A stretch of 64,000 nucleotides of DNA from Polytrichum commune (lineage: Eukaryota; Streptophyta; Polytrichopsida; Polytrichales; Polytrichaceae): NCBI GenBank assembly GCA_950295325.1, contig OX485806.1:23560001-23624000 (forward strand), read 5' to 3'. The translations under genes were made by a program, and so were the position numbers. Within the stretch, counting starts at the first letter, position 1. Every line of letters begins with the position of its first letter. Under the pieces are notes generated by a model. The model was not told the origin of the DNA and did not search any database. It saw only the letters and a list, made by a program, of their open reading frames with translations. Shown one piece after another: positions 21,318 to 32,499 of the stretch.

Positions 21318-23902
21318 TCACAGAATTGTGCAACAGCAATTACCATTCACACACTGCCGCAGGGCGATTCTGGTGGCGATCCTTGCACACGGAACTGCCA
21401 CAGTGTGAATACATTTCATAACTTTCTCATTAGGCTGTCCGGCTTGCACAGCTACAGATTGATGTCCCCCCTGGGCAATATCGTTGACAGGTTGATATTG
21501 ATGATGATGCGGCGGGGATCCCCAAACTGCTTGTGGCTGCTGCCGAATGATCATTTTCTGATGTTGTTGCTCATGATGAGTTGGTTGTTGCGACATCACC
21601 CTCCTCGGCCTAGTATTACTATTATACTGCCCAGCAGGCAGCTGGATATAATTTGGTGGACCTGATGGATGATGATTATAAGTGCCTGGAAGGTCTAAAA
21701 CCGACTGGTCCCGGGGATCAAACACCACCATGCTCTCATCTGGAAGTCCAGAAAATTTCCCTTGGTTCTGCTTCAAATACTCATCTAGAGGGTCTCTGAA
21801 CACCCTCTGATCATCCCTGCCCATGTTCTTGGTACTGTTGGTGGTACTATTGCCATTTTGGGTCTTGGTGGGTTTAGGGTTAGGGTTCCTAGAACGAGGC
21901 CCAGTTACATGACTTTCGTTGGTGAACCTGCCTGGGTCGACCAAAGAGGTAGACTGGTCTAGTGGATCAAATTCCACGATGCTCACATCCTGGTATGATG
22001 GTTTTGGTCCACTTGTCTTGCGAATGTGCTCGGCCAGAGGATCCAACCGTGGTGGTGCATTAGACTTGTCATGGTGACCACGCCCATGGTGACTTCCCTC
22101 CTGTTGATACGATCTGCTGCCATCAAAAGCGTCCTGGATCATCGGCTGATCCGAATGTGAGTGAGAAGTTGATGTTGACCCATCTCCAGGTTTTGAATTT
22201 TTGTTTTTGATTTTGATCTTTCTCTGAACTGCGTTGTGATGTTCTGGTGCAGCAGCAACTACCCCATTTCCTGATTCTTCAACCCCAACTTGTTGAGAAT
22301 CACCATATCCCTGCTCGGCTCCATAAGCGCATCCAGCAGCATCACTGGGTTGATTGTAACGGGGACTCTCCAAATGTGCATTCCCATCCGCCTGCTGCAA
22401 GTGATCTTTCGGTTTCTGCTTTCCCTTTTTCTTTTTCTGATCTGCATTGTGATCCAGTGCAGCAACTACCCCATTTCCCGATTCTTCAACCCCAGCTTGT
22501 TGAGAATCACCATATCCCTGCTCGGATCCATAAGAGAATAATGTAGCAGCATCACTGGGTTGTTGGTTGTATTGAGTCCTCTCCGAATGCACATTCCCAT
22601 CCACCTGCTGCAATTCATCATGAGAACTTACTCCATCTTTCGGCTGCTTCTTCTCCTTCTTCTTCTTTTTCTTCTTCTGTTCTGCAACCACCCCATTTCC
22701 TTCACCAATCCCAGGTTGCTGATCATAATCATCATGTCCCAACTCGGCTCCATAAGACTTATAATCACTGGGTTGCTTAATGATCCCATACACTGATGCA
22801 TCACCGTATAAAGTCTCAGAGTTGGCCGCATACTGGTGATGATGTGCACCCCCATGCTGACGATGTTGATCAGCTCCTATTAATTCTGCACCCTGTCCAT
22901 AACCATATGCATAATTCTCAGGGTGAACCCCATAAGCATGACTATACCCACCGGTAGTACCTGTAGTTTGATCATCTGCCTCCTCATATGGATATGCATC
23001 ATATCCGGCTTGTCCAGTGTTGATGTTGTTGTACTGCTGATGATGCGTATCATAAAAATCATCACCATAGCCAGGTGTGTACTGATGATCTTGAGCTCGA
23101 GGTGGTGCAATTTTCTTTGATTTCCTCTTCACTTTCTGATCAGGCGCCTTGATGATGTACTGCCCAGCTTGCACATCATTCTCATGGTATGTCATGTTTC
23201 CTGCATCCCCTGTGTGCTCGACATAGCCAGGATATGTTGCTTCATTCTGTCTATACTGAGCATGGTCAGTTGGGAGAGGGGCGTAATATGGCCTGGGCAT
23301 CGCAACACCTGTATAATCAATTAATAAGCAGGGGTCATCGGATCAGCAAAGTAAGGCTTTGGCAATTCATAATAGGTTCTTAATAAAGCATGCATGACGG
23401 TGCTGTTATGATAAGACTATCAAATGTAAAATGAGGTATGATAAGGTTTAATAAGACACTTTAAGGTATATTCTTGTTTAATAAGGATTTGAAAACTCTT
23501 TTTGTATCCAGCTAAGACCCATGCATAATGGATGTCCTCATTCTTTTCTTATTTGTCCATTGTCCGTGGGAGATACGGAGATTAACTCTGTTAAATTAGA
23601 TATGATTGGATTCATCTTTTTGAGTTCTTTGCAACTAGACCAAATTCATTGAGAGATTCATAAGATTTTCAAAAGAAGAAATAATCATAATAAACGAAAA
23701 TAAATTGCATGTCACCGCCCTGGGAATGTGGCAAGGTGGTACCTTGGGTAGTTGGGTTAGAACTTGCTGATGAAGTAGATATGGACCTCCTTTGGGTTGG
23801 GTTTGCTACCCAACCTTGATGAGTATTCACATCTCGTGATGGCTTTGGGACTGGTTTGTGTCTTCTTATAGGGTCACCGCCATGCACAAATCCAACTTCC
23901 AT
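21318..23902 (-). CDS. Low-complexity Tyr/Gln/His/Lys-rich protein with C-terminal CaaX box
   Basis: Two coding exons, 23902-23743 and 23308-21318, join in frame at a GT-AG intron (CAAG|GTACCA ... ATACAG|GTGTTG) to give about 716 residues. A further acceptor (TTTGTGCAG at about 23945) implies an intron in the 5' UTR. I do not recognise a family. The N-terminal third is rich in Tyr, Gly, His and Gln. Three related modules follow at about residues 239-275, 312-354 and 381-422; each has a YG.E.GYGDSQQ.GVEESGNGVVA-like core and a lysine tract. A second motif occurs twice, at about 475-515 and 558-597: DPL.E, then a short spacer, then V.FDP.DQS and PG(R/T)(F/Y). The tail has six Cys in its last 33 residues and ends CCCTIL, a CaaX box whose Leu favours geranylgeranylation, with neighbouring Cys available for palmitoylation. 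No signal peptide or membrane helix is seen. A lipid-anchored, intrinsically disordered membrane-periphery protein is inferred. The open frame of 660 uninterrupted codons strongly supports coding. Confidence 0.78.
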
Positions 23903-26386
23903 CCTAGTACTTATTATTGATTGTGTCCTACTTGCTTTTCAACCCTGCACAAAGAAAATGTGAACATAAGGATATTTTGATTCAAGGAGGTCAAGTATGA
24001 ACACTACATAGTAAATGGGCTTCTCTTTTAAGAAAGACAACTCCCATAATGTCACCCAACATGAATTATGGTGGTACTTCATTTTTGAGTTGGTTTAAGT
24101 AAATATGTAATCCCAGAACGGACTTTATGAGAATTAGGGGGCCTTTGATAACTGTTGCCTCCTTTCGAAGGTCAACACCTTTAACATGCACAGACAAACC
24201 AACCAGCTCCTATCTCCCACCCACAATGGCAAGCACCTAGGCTCCCACATGATTGGTGAAAATTATCTGGTCCACTAAGATAACCCCACTATGATTGGGT
24301 AGACCATAGATGATAGAGTTCACCAATAATCAAGTGCCGGGAAGGTCACCCACCGAAGTAGAATCATTCCGGCCTTAACCTCTGAGTTCCCTTTGAGATC
24401 CAGGGATCCGTTAAGGCCTTGGGTTCAAGGCACCCTTTAATTTAAGAAACAATGACCTTTTTGCAGTTACGGTAGCTTCAAATTGCATCATCCTGGATTA
24501 ATGTTGTCAAGACCAAGACAAATGCTGCTTTTGTCCAATACATATTGTAGCCCAATACCGGGAGAAAACAAATGAAGAGGTTATCTATATCCAAACTGCT
24601 TAGAATCAGGCGTGCATGATGTGCAGCCGAATTGGAATTGCTCGGCACATAAGAGGAACTCAACCGAGATTAGGGTTTTAGGGTTCCAGGGTAGCCTTGC
24701 ATGTCTACAAATATAGAATGCTCACCTAGGACACGACATGTACAGATAAACAAACTCAAAGATCCTGGAATATTAGCAGATGAAGAGTAATGAACTTCTT
24801 GGTGCAACAGGAGGCTCTCCAATCGATCCGAACAGGGTCTGCTAGCAATATAAATATATTTTTCATAAAAGTATTGTGTAGCTTAAGAGCCCAAAAACAA
24901 GAGCAACAGAACTTCATCAGTGCTTTTCAAAGGTTTAGGAAGATTTTTAAGATGAATTAAACAGGTTCGTAGTTTAGAAAGTAGAGTAAGAGTTTGATAT
25001 AACAATTGAACATTTGACAAACCTTTTTCACTCTTCACATTGCGGATGGCTAATTCTTGCCACTGCTGTTGTCAATTCCATTAGACTGTCTATCCTACAA
25101 TAATCGTATACATGGACGGGATTCCGCAGTAAATCAGCAGGGTGAAGACGAATCACTTCAACACCAATGTTGGTCTGGTACCGTTTTGTTTTTTTAAATA
25201 TCATTTGGGTATCTATAGTGAGGATTTCACCTTTTTTTGATACAGTGTGGTATGGGTATTTGAAGGATTAGAAACTATCCTATGTCTAGCTGCATTGACA
25301 AGACTCTGGAGCCTCCCAAATCCACCCATTGTCGGTGACTTTGACCTAACCTATGAATGTCGAGAGAGATGGAAGATTCAAGTCTCTAAGACAGCTTTAC
25401 TGAGGGATCACTCGAATCTGCGGGGTTTTAAGGGGTTGCTTGATAAACCTGAATAGGACTGGTAAACTGGATACATCATGCCATTCAAAACCAACCACGG
25501 AGTTGGTGTGAGCGATCCAAATGTATGATACTTCAGGGTGAAAATATTGCCCATAAATCATACACGAACTGTGGAAAAAAGATGAATTCAACTTCTTCTT
25601 TTTAAAAGAAAACTTCTGAGCCATGTCTAGCTGCAGTGACTTCAACCTAACTTGTAAATGTCGAGAGAGATGGAAGATTCAAGTCCTTGTTTGAGAATTC
25701 TGTGGGCCGCAACGGAGACAATCACATCCCCCCAGAATTGACACGGTTTAGAAGGAGAAGAAGAAGAAGAAGAAGAATCATGGAAAGATGGACACACCTT
25801 AAATTCTTGAAGCTCATCTGCAATGGCTACACCCAAACAGCAGCAGTAGCACATTATCGCTCACCAGAACTTGAATCTAGTGTAGATTCCACATTACTGA
25901 AGCCCGACCAGGATTCAATCCTTCGGACCACAACATGAAGCGAGTGGCTCCACAACACCCAACCGCACCTCTTAAGCTATCGAAAGTGTTTGCTCAACGA
26001 ATGCGACACCACAAAATTGCAGAGAGACAGACTCCAGAGCTCCGACCAACAGTAAGCGGTAGACAATTTGATACCGTCCTGGCACCCACCGAAGTTACAT
26101 GTTGTGAGCGCAAAGTTTGCGGATGGGACGAGCTATAGATGGAGGTCGGAGATTCGGTGCGAAACTCATGTTGTCGGTGCAGTATGAGAATGTAGGTGTA
26201 GGGAGAATTCAGTCGTTCACATTAGCCTCTCTCTATCTCATGGAGGCGAGCTACCGCCATAACCGCCACGGCGAGCATTATTCAGCAAGGGGGCCCGATC
26301 CTCGTCACTAAAGAGAGAAGAGGGCCGACCCCTCTGCCCTGCCCTGCCCTGTCCTGCCCGCCCCGCCCGAGATGGCTGCCCGCCCT
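23903..26386. other. Upstream region of the CaaX-protein gene
   Basis: This should hold the 5' UTR exons and promoter of the minus-strand gene. Read on the minus strand, about 25100-25022 ends in a plausible donor (GAAAAAG|GTTTGT) and might be a leader exon. The frame at 25854 (MCYCCCLGVAIADELQEFK, followed by GTGTGT) is another candidate, but neither joins demonstrably. A segment ending TGTCGAGAGAGATGGAAGAT occurs twice (near 25365 and 25660). The stretch 26330-26372 is a (CCCTG)-rich GC island-like tract. Confidence 0.35.
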
Positions 26387-26676
26387 CACAATATTTCCTC
26401 ACAAGTTAGACAAGAGAAGCTAGGGTTTTGGTCAACGGATGAACTCATCCATCATCTATGACTGTATTTGTTCGCTTATTCATAAGAAGTGTCATCTGTT
26501 AAGTTATCATAGTGACATAAACTACCATATAACACTAAATAGCATATTTAGTGTAGTTCTTTTGAGTGTGTATGAATACTTGTGGAAATTTCTACTAATT
26601 CTTCTTAAAATATTGTAAGTGATTCCTTCTCTTTTCACAAGTATTCATACATATTCAAAACTCATTAAGTGTGATC

Positions 26677-26880
26677 AAAACCCTAAATCCTAAACCCTAA
26701 ATTGAATCGTAAACCCTTAACCCTTAACCCTTAATTAAGGGCCCTAAATCCTAAACTAAATCGTAAACCCAAAGCCCCCCTAACCCCTTCATCAAGGGCC
26801 CTAGAGCCTAAAATAAACCCTAAACTAAATCATAAACATAAGGCGCTTAAACCTCAATTAAGGGTCGAAAACCCTAAACA
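26677..26880 (+). repeat. Degenerate telomere-like CCCTAAA tract
   Basis: Irregular copies of AACCCTAAA, AATCCTAAA and AACCCTTAACCCTTAA extend over about 200 bp. The plant telomere unit read on this strand is CCCTAAA. The array is too degenerate to be a telomere, so it is an interstitial tract. It is bordered by inverted copies of AAGTATTCATACA at about 26560-26660 and 26938-26955. Confidence 0.6.
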
Positions 26881-28326
26881 TTTTATTAGACTGAATTAGC
26901 TTAATTGAGCATTGATTACAATATTAATAAATTTTACAAGTATTCATACACTCAAAAGAATAAGGCAAAGGCAATTCGCACATGACAAGTGAATTAGCCT
27001 AAGATTTTAAGTTCAATTTTTTTAAAAAACAAAGGCCCTTTCAAAGTGTCAAATGTCACAAAAATTATACCCATGAAGATTTCTATTCACTTTCTTATTT
27101 ACAAGTTGATTTTGTACTTTCCTAACGTATGCCACTTTGAGAATGGAATCCCTACCAATTGCTCACATGTTATGTGCAAGTGAACGTATATGTATTGGAT
27201 CTTGAAGAGTGGTAGATTCAATATGGTATTTGTGACCAGTGTCTTTTTGAAGTCGGGTGGGGTCAGTGGGCATTCATCTTAGGCAAGGCAGGCAAAGGCA
27301 TCAACCCTCTTTTGAGGAGCCCTTATTGACCACGGGGTCTGATCCCCCACATGCGTGTAGTCCCGGGTAGCATTGGCCTATTACAATGCTAGACATGGCT
27401 GGGTGGGTTTTTATGCAAGGGGATGGGATTTGCGACCGCAACTGCCAATGAATGGGGGTGGGATTTGAAAAATGAAAATACCAAACCAAATAGTAACTCA
27501 CTACACATGTCCTTTACCTTATTACTTTAGTAAGGCTTGGAAAAAGAATTCCACCGAGGTTGAGTCTCTCCTTGTTGCTGGGTGGGCTCCAAGCAAGCAA
27601 CCCCATTCCTGGGCCCATGCCATAAACTTGACAAGGGACTCTATGACATGGCACCCCCGCCTCCGAGGGCGCCGGCACATCCAAGCCATGAAAACAGTTT
27701 GTCAGTAGTCATCCAACAATAAGCGCTAGGATTCCCACCTGAAAAGGGATGGGCCCAACCCGGAATCGCTATAACGAGTTACTTTTGACACCAATGACTC
27801 CTTGATCATAATTGTCGGTTGATTCCCACACCAGGGCCATTACCCACATTCAGGTTGAGATTGTAGCTAGTTGGGATAAGTCCATGAATGATCCTATCCA
27901 TATACATGGGCATGTTGCACATGCTAACAAGACTAAATAACGTTATGGCACTCCGCCAATCTAGAGAATTAGCCAGTTTGAAATGTAACTTACTTTTAAT
28001 CCCAAAAACCTCCTAGCTTCCCGAACTTTAAAATCGATTCTATTTCATTTCAATCTAGAATCAACTTGCGATGTGCATTTGGACAGTTGAGAGTTATTAG
28101 TAGGCAGTACTAAGAGGAATCTTTACAGCTTGAATTTGCAAGAAAAGTTGGGATAAAATGCACTTCTGTGAATCCATCTTCACTTCCCGAGGAGGAGGAG
28201 GAGGAGGAGGTCGCATTAACTTTTTGATACTGAATCCAGTTGCCATGTCTGTAGGAGGCAAGTTGTTTCTCTTTTTACCCTTTTTTTCCTGGAAGAAATT
28301 TATTGCGTCAAGGGCAAATAGAGTTA

Positions 28327-28710
28327 AGGCCGGTCCACATGGATCCCAAGTCCCACTCACGTTAGTCCCAACATGGAGGCAAAGTCCCCACTTGTGAGCC
28401 TCAAGTAACCATTAAACTATGATTAATCATCATCAAAGTCAGATCTTAGTTACCTTATGAAAAAAAAATTCCCATGATTTGTGTTGAGAGTTGGGTTTAG
28501 TTTATTTTGCTTTTTTGCTCAACCCAACTCTCAAAACAAGTCATGAACCTCACTTTCAAAAGTGTTGTCATGTAGGCATCCATGGACAACACTTGAGACT
28601 TAGGACTTGGGATCCCTGTGTGAAGTGGTAAGTCCCAGCTTCCATACTCTCAACAACTAAAATTGCACGGATTGACCCCAAGTGACTTGGGACCCCATGT
28701 GAACTAGCCC
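28327..28710. mobile_element. PIF/Harbinger-type foldback MITE (384 bp)
   Basis: The left end AGGCCGGTCCACATGG and the right end (reverse) GGGCTAGTTCACATGG are inverted. The flanking duplication is TTA (28324-28326 and 28711-28713). The arms pair through most of the element and meet at a central hairpin with TTGAGAGTTGGGTT and its exact complement. It has no coding capacity. Confidence 0.78.
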
Positions 28711-28987
28711 TTATATAGAGTTAGTTGTAGAGTAAAATAGATGAAACCATGGGTTTGCATGAGATTATTAAGCTTTGTGAGCCGGTTCCTTATTAACAAC
28801 AAATTTTGTTACCCAACGTTAGTTATGGGAGGGTAAGTCGCCCAACCTCACACACACTATATGCCCCACACGTTTGCATGCAGGTGTTCATGCCCTTGAG
28901 CACACCGTGCATGTGTAGATCCGGTTAGTAGGTTGGAGGGCTTCCATGGAAGGGCCATGTAGCCACCCAACTAGGAAGGTCGCTAAT

Positions 28988-29372
28988 GGGTGCGAGGGCT
29001 GGGGCGAACCAACCCATACACTGGTTCCTTGGAGGTAAGGGTTTAGGCATCCAACAAGGAACGAGTGTATGGGTTGGTTCATCCATATTTGGGTGCGAGG
29101 CAGTGCCCGGGAAGTTTGTGGGCATAGTCGGTCAAGATCCTAGTGATTCTAAATCCAACCAATTACATGTGGACATCTTCCAGTTTTGCTTTATTCATTT
29201 GAGGTATATGCTATAGATTCCTCTAAAGTGATCAGTAATTTTCCTGACATAACATTAAGTAGCAATGCTAGGGCTAGGACGAGCCAACCCGTACACTGGT
29301 TCCATGGAGGCAAGGGTTTAGGCATCCAACAAGGAACGAGTGTATGAGTTGGTTTGCCCAAATCCAATGCTA
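28988..29372. repeat. Two copies of a small hairpin repeat (about 100 bp each)
   Basis: Copies at about 28988-29085 and 29270-29372 each have arms of about 25 bp. The first is GAACCAACCCATACACTGGT against the inverse of ACGAGTGTATGGGTTGGTTC. Both enclose AAGGGTTTAGGCATCCAACA. They are minute foldback MITEs or one duplicated hairpin; boundaries are uncertain. Confidence 0.55.
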
Positions 29373-30220
29373 GGAGGGTACCCTTTGAGTACCGGTAATA
29401 ATATTACCTTAACAAGAAGGGAAAAACTTACAAAGCAAGGGTGAATGAATAGATGATTAATCAAATATAGTACTGTAGCTTCAAAAAGGTACTAACACAA
29501 AGAGTGGTGTCGGGTTATTGTAAATCAGCTAAATAGCTTGTCCTACTAGGATGGGTGGGCCAAGTTAGCCTTACATAGGTCAATCTGGAGTCTAGGACAA
29601 CGAGGCCCATGCACATACCCTATTTTAGATCCTAAAATTTTCTCAAAGCTTGAGAGGTGGAAAAAGGAAGTCTCAAAAATTTCGTCCAACATTTGAAATA
29701 CTAGGGTCCCATACACAACAAGCTAACGAGCTCTTAATAAAAAGTGTTCTCAAAGAAGGATAAAACCCACGATTTTATCCCTCTTTGAGAAACTTTACGG
29801 AGTGTTAATTCTTTTACATTGATAAAGGCAATGTACGGGGAGAACTGAGAACTAGTTACAAATAAACTTACACTAAATCTGATATTTAGTGTCATATGGT
29901 ATTTTATGTCAATATGGTAACTTTGCGAATGACAATTCTTATTAATAAGTGAACAAATATTTTTCATGGATGATGGATGAGCTCATCCATTGGCCAAAAC
30001 CTTACCTTCCCTCGTCACCAACTTGTGATGAAATGTTGTCATGGAGGATTGAAATTTGGATGAAATATCACTTGGTAAGTGACAGTAATTGCAACACTGT
30101 AATTACAAGGAATGACAAATAATGTTGGGTTAACATATAGTGTTAGTGACACTATACGGCAATTTATAATTAGTATTGAGCAAGAAAATTGGAATTGATG
30201 ACATAAAATATCATATTTAG

Positions 30221-30415
30221 TGTGGTCGACTTTGAGAAATAATGAATTGAATTTGAAGACTCCAAAAAAAAAATTATCGATCATTTTAGAGGAATTTAGA
30301 GGATATAACTCAAAGAAATGAGAACAAACCAAAAGATTTCAACCTGTAACCGGTTGAACTTGGAGTCACTAAGATCCCGGCTAATTATGCAAACAATCTC
30401 TTTGGACGTTGATTA
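30221..30415 (+). mobile_element. Diverged fragment of the 230-bp hAT-type MITE family
   Basis: Recognisable family blocks remain in order: TTGAGAAATAA, TTATCGATCATTTTAGAGGA, GTAACCGGTTGAACTTG and an AAGATCCCGGCTAATTATGC tail. The ends are lost, so no duplication can be read. Confidence 0.5.
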
Positions 30416-31620
30416 AGGGCCACTTTGTACACAGACCAAAGCCGTGACCATGAAAATATAAGGGACAAGCATCTAAAGGGTGTATCATGGGGAAGTAGAA
30501 ATCTAATCTTGCAATTGATAGGCCTTCAAGAATAGTGTTAAGTGAAAGTGGACCACTTTGAGGGACCGCATCATATATTCGGGTTTGGGTCTCCACCATG
30601 ACAACAATATCCACTCATCCAAGTGGAGGGCACTTTCGACAACTCTCTTACGTTTTCCTATCCACATAGAGGACGTTTCATCCATAACCTATGGTCTGCA
30701 TCCATGAGCAAACCAATGATATCCCATAACGGACGAGTGTGGATGGATGTCTTGCTGCTAGCACAACTCGTCGTCCACTCTCCTCTCGCCCGTTATAGTA
30801 GAGGTGCCCATAACCCATCACCTAAGAGATTTTGTGTTAGATCTAGAGAAGTATAAGGTGGTGCAAAATTTTCCAGTGTAGGAAGATAGAAATCAAGAGG
30901 ATTGCCAAATTTTCGGTACTTTCATTCCTTCATTTGAAATTACTATGAAATTCTGAAGTCAAAAGTTGGCCCGAACATATTACCAATGTCTAAAGTTTGC
31001 CATAACCGCTCATTTGAGATGAATTCCTCCCGACTTTAGCTCTCAAAACTAGGGAACATATGTCATAATCGAACTTCAATCCCAACTTAATTGAAATTTT
31101 AGTAACTTATACATTCTTGATGAGGTCCTAATCGAGAATAGGTGGTTCGTTTCTACATAACATTTACTCGGCTCCTCGACTGCATTCCGTGGAACTAGAT
31201 ATCAGGCGAGCATAGTTCTCCTTTGATTATGAATTTCCCCATTTTATAAGGAGCGCTCAAGTAGTACACTTTAATGATGTTCTTGACACCCGACTAATAA
31301 TTTATCAGAGTTTTTTAATCGCAACCTCTTTCTTTGGAAAGAAGCCATCATGTAGCTGCTTAGTAATGTTAAGTATGAAGTCCGCAACACATTATTGTGT
31401 TAAGTCAGCTTGTGACTCAGAAGCTTGGCTCTACAAATAGTATGCCATTTAACTTAGTTGCGTTAAAGCCACATTACTATCTACTTACAAATGATTCTCA
31501 GGAGATTAAGTTTATGGATGCCACGTGGCGGGCCAGGATTGGGCCAGGGTGTTGCGTGTAGTGTGCCCAGTTGGCACTGGTGTAGGTCTGGTATCGTCAA
31601 TTTTTTCTTATACCATTTGG

Positions 31621-32493
31621 GGCCCTTGGCTAAGGGCCATTTCACACATGAGCCAAGAGCCGTGACCATGAAATTGGGAGAGCCCAAAAGAAAGTGTCCA
31701 AAGGCCATCCCAACACACCTTTAGAATCATGTAGTGTGGTCATGGACCCTCAAGTGTAGTGTGAAGTCATATGTAACCGGACCCTCAACCAAATGCTATT
31801 TCAATGAATTTCTATTCATGTGGGGTCCTCACACATGATAAAATAGAATAAATCAATGGTTGTGAGTGTTTGGAGTGTCATGGTCTCCCAATTTTGTGTT
31901 AGGCCTACCTCCAAGAGGTGGTTTTTGGAAATAATCCAAGTGACCACGAAACTTGATCCATTGGATGCCATATAGGAATCCATGTAGAATTTACATCCAT
32001 CTTGCATTCACATACTCCGTTGGTTTCTCAAGCATACTGTGAAGCGAACCTGGACTGGCTCCGCCTTTTCCACCAATGAGAGTGCTTGAAGTGTAATGGT
32101 CACAGGGTCTCAGTTTCATGTGTGAAGTGGCCCTAAATCACATTTGTGTTTGGATGGGCCCCGCCCCTCCCATGCCTTCTTCACTGCCCGGTTTTTCTGC
32201 CCACACCTACGTAGGAACTCCTCCTCATTGGGAACCAATGTGACAATACCCGGTCAGTTAAGCCATTAAGTGCATGGTCACTTAAGTCATTTAGCTTCTT
32301 TGGCATGTGAACGAACTCCATCAATTAATTTTGGAATAATGAAAGTGATGTCAACTTTAATTTTGACTAGGTCTTGTCACATTGGTTCCCAACAAGGAGT
32401 TCCCATGCAGGTGCGGGTAGGAAGACTGGGCAGTGAAGGAGGCCTAGGAGGGGTGGGGCCTAGCCGAACACAAACATGATTTAGCCCAAGGCC
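31621..32493. mobile_element. Inverted-repeat element interrupted in its left end by a Harbinger MITE
   Basis: With the insertion at 31634-32133 and one TAA removed, the left end reads GGCCCTTGGCTAAATCACAT. This mirrors the right end at about 32476-32493 (reverse GGGCCTTGGGCTAAATCATG). The arms continue through TTCACTGCCC and the inverse of GGGCAGTGAA. A related uninterrupted copy lies at 61357-61712. The boundaries are approximate. Confidence 0.6.
31634..32133. mobile_element. PIF/Harbinger-type MITE (500 bp)
   Basis: Ends GGGCCATTTCACACATGA and (reverse) GGGCCACTTCACACATGA are inverted, with a TAA duplication (31631-31633 and 32134-32136). It is closely related to 49257-49988 and carries the empty site for the CACTA-type insertion found there. 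Confidence 0.82.
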
Positions 32494-32499
32494 CATTTG

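Larger units (their letters stand above)
26387..30043. mobile_element. Possible 3.6-kb element with about 180-bp terminal inverted repeats, degraded
   Basis: The arm 26387-26567, read inward (CACAATATTTCCTCACAAG ... ATTTAGTGTAG), aligns with the reverse complement of 29866-30043 over its whole length. Shared blocks include GATGAACTCATCCATCATC versus GATGAGCTCATCCATCATC, and TGACATAAACTACCATAT versus TGACATAAAATACCATAT. Between the arms lie a telomere-like tract, a Harbinger MITE and small foldbacks, but no transposase. Either an old non-autonomous element or two separate inverted MITE copies could explain this. Confidence 0.4.

Noticed and set aside
22247-22855. Several plus- and minus-strand frames of 68-99 codons
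   Set aside because: They lie in alternative frames of the CaaX-protein exon; the repeats in that protein keep these frames open.
26677-26880. A true telomere or chromosome end
   Set aside because: The tract is short, irregular and followed by 37 kb of ordinary sequence.
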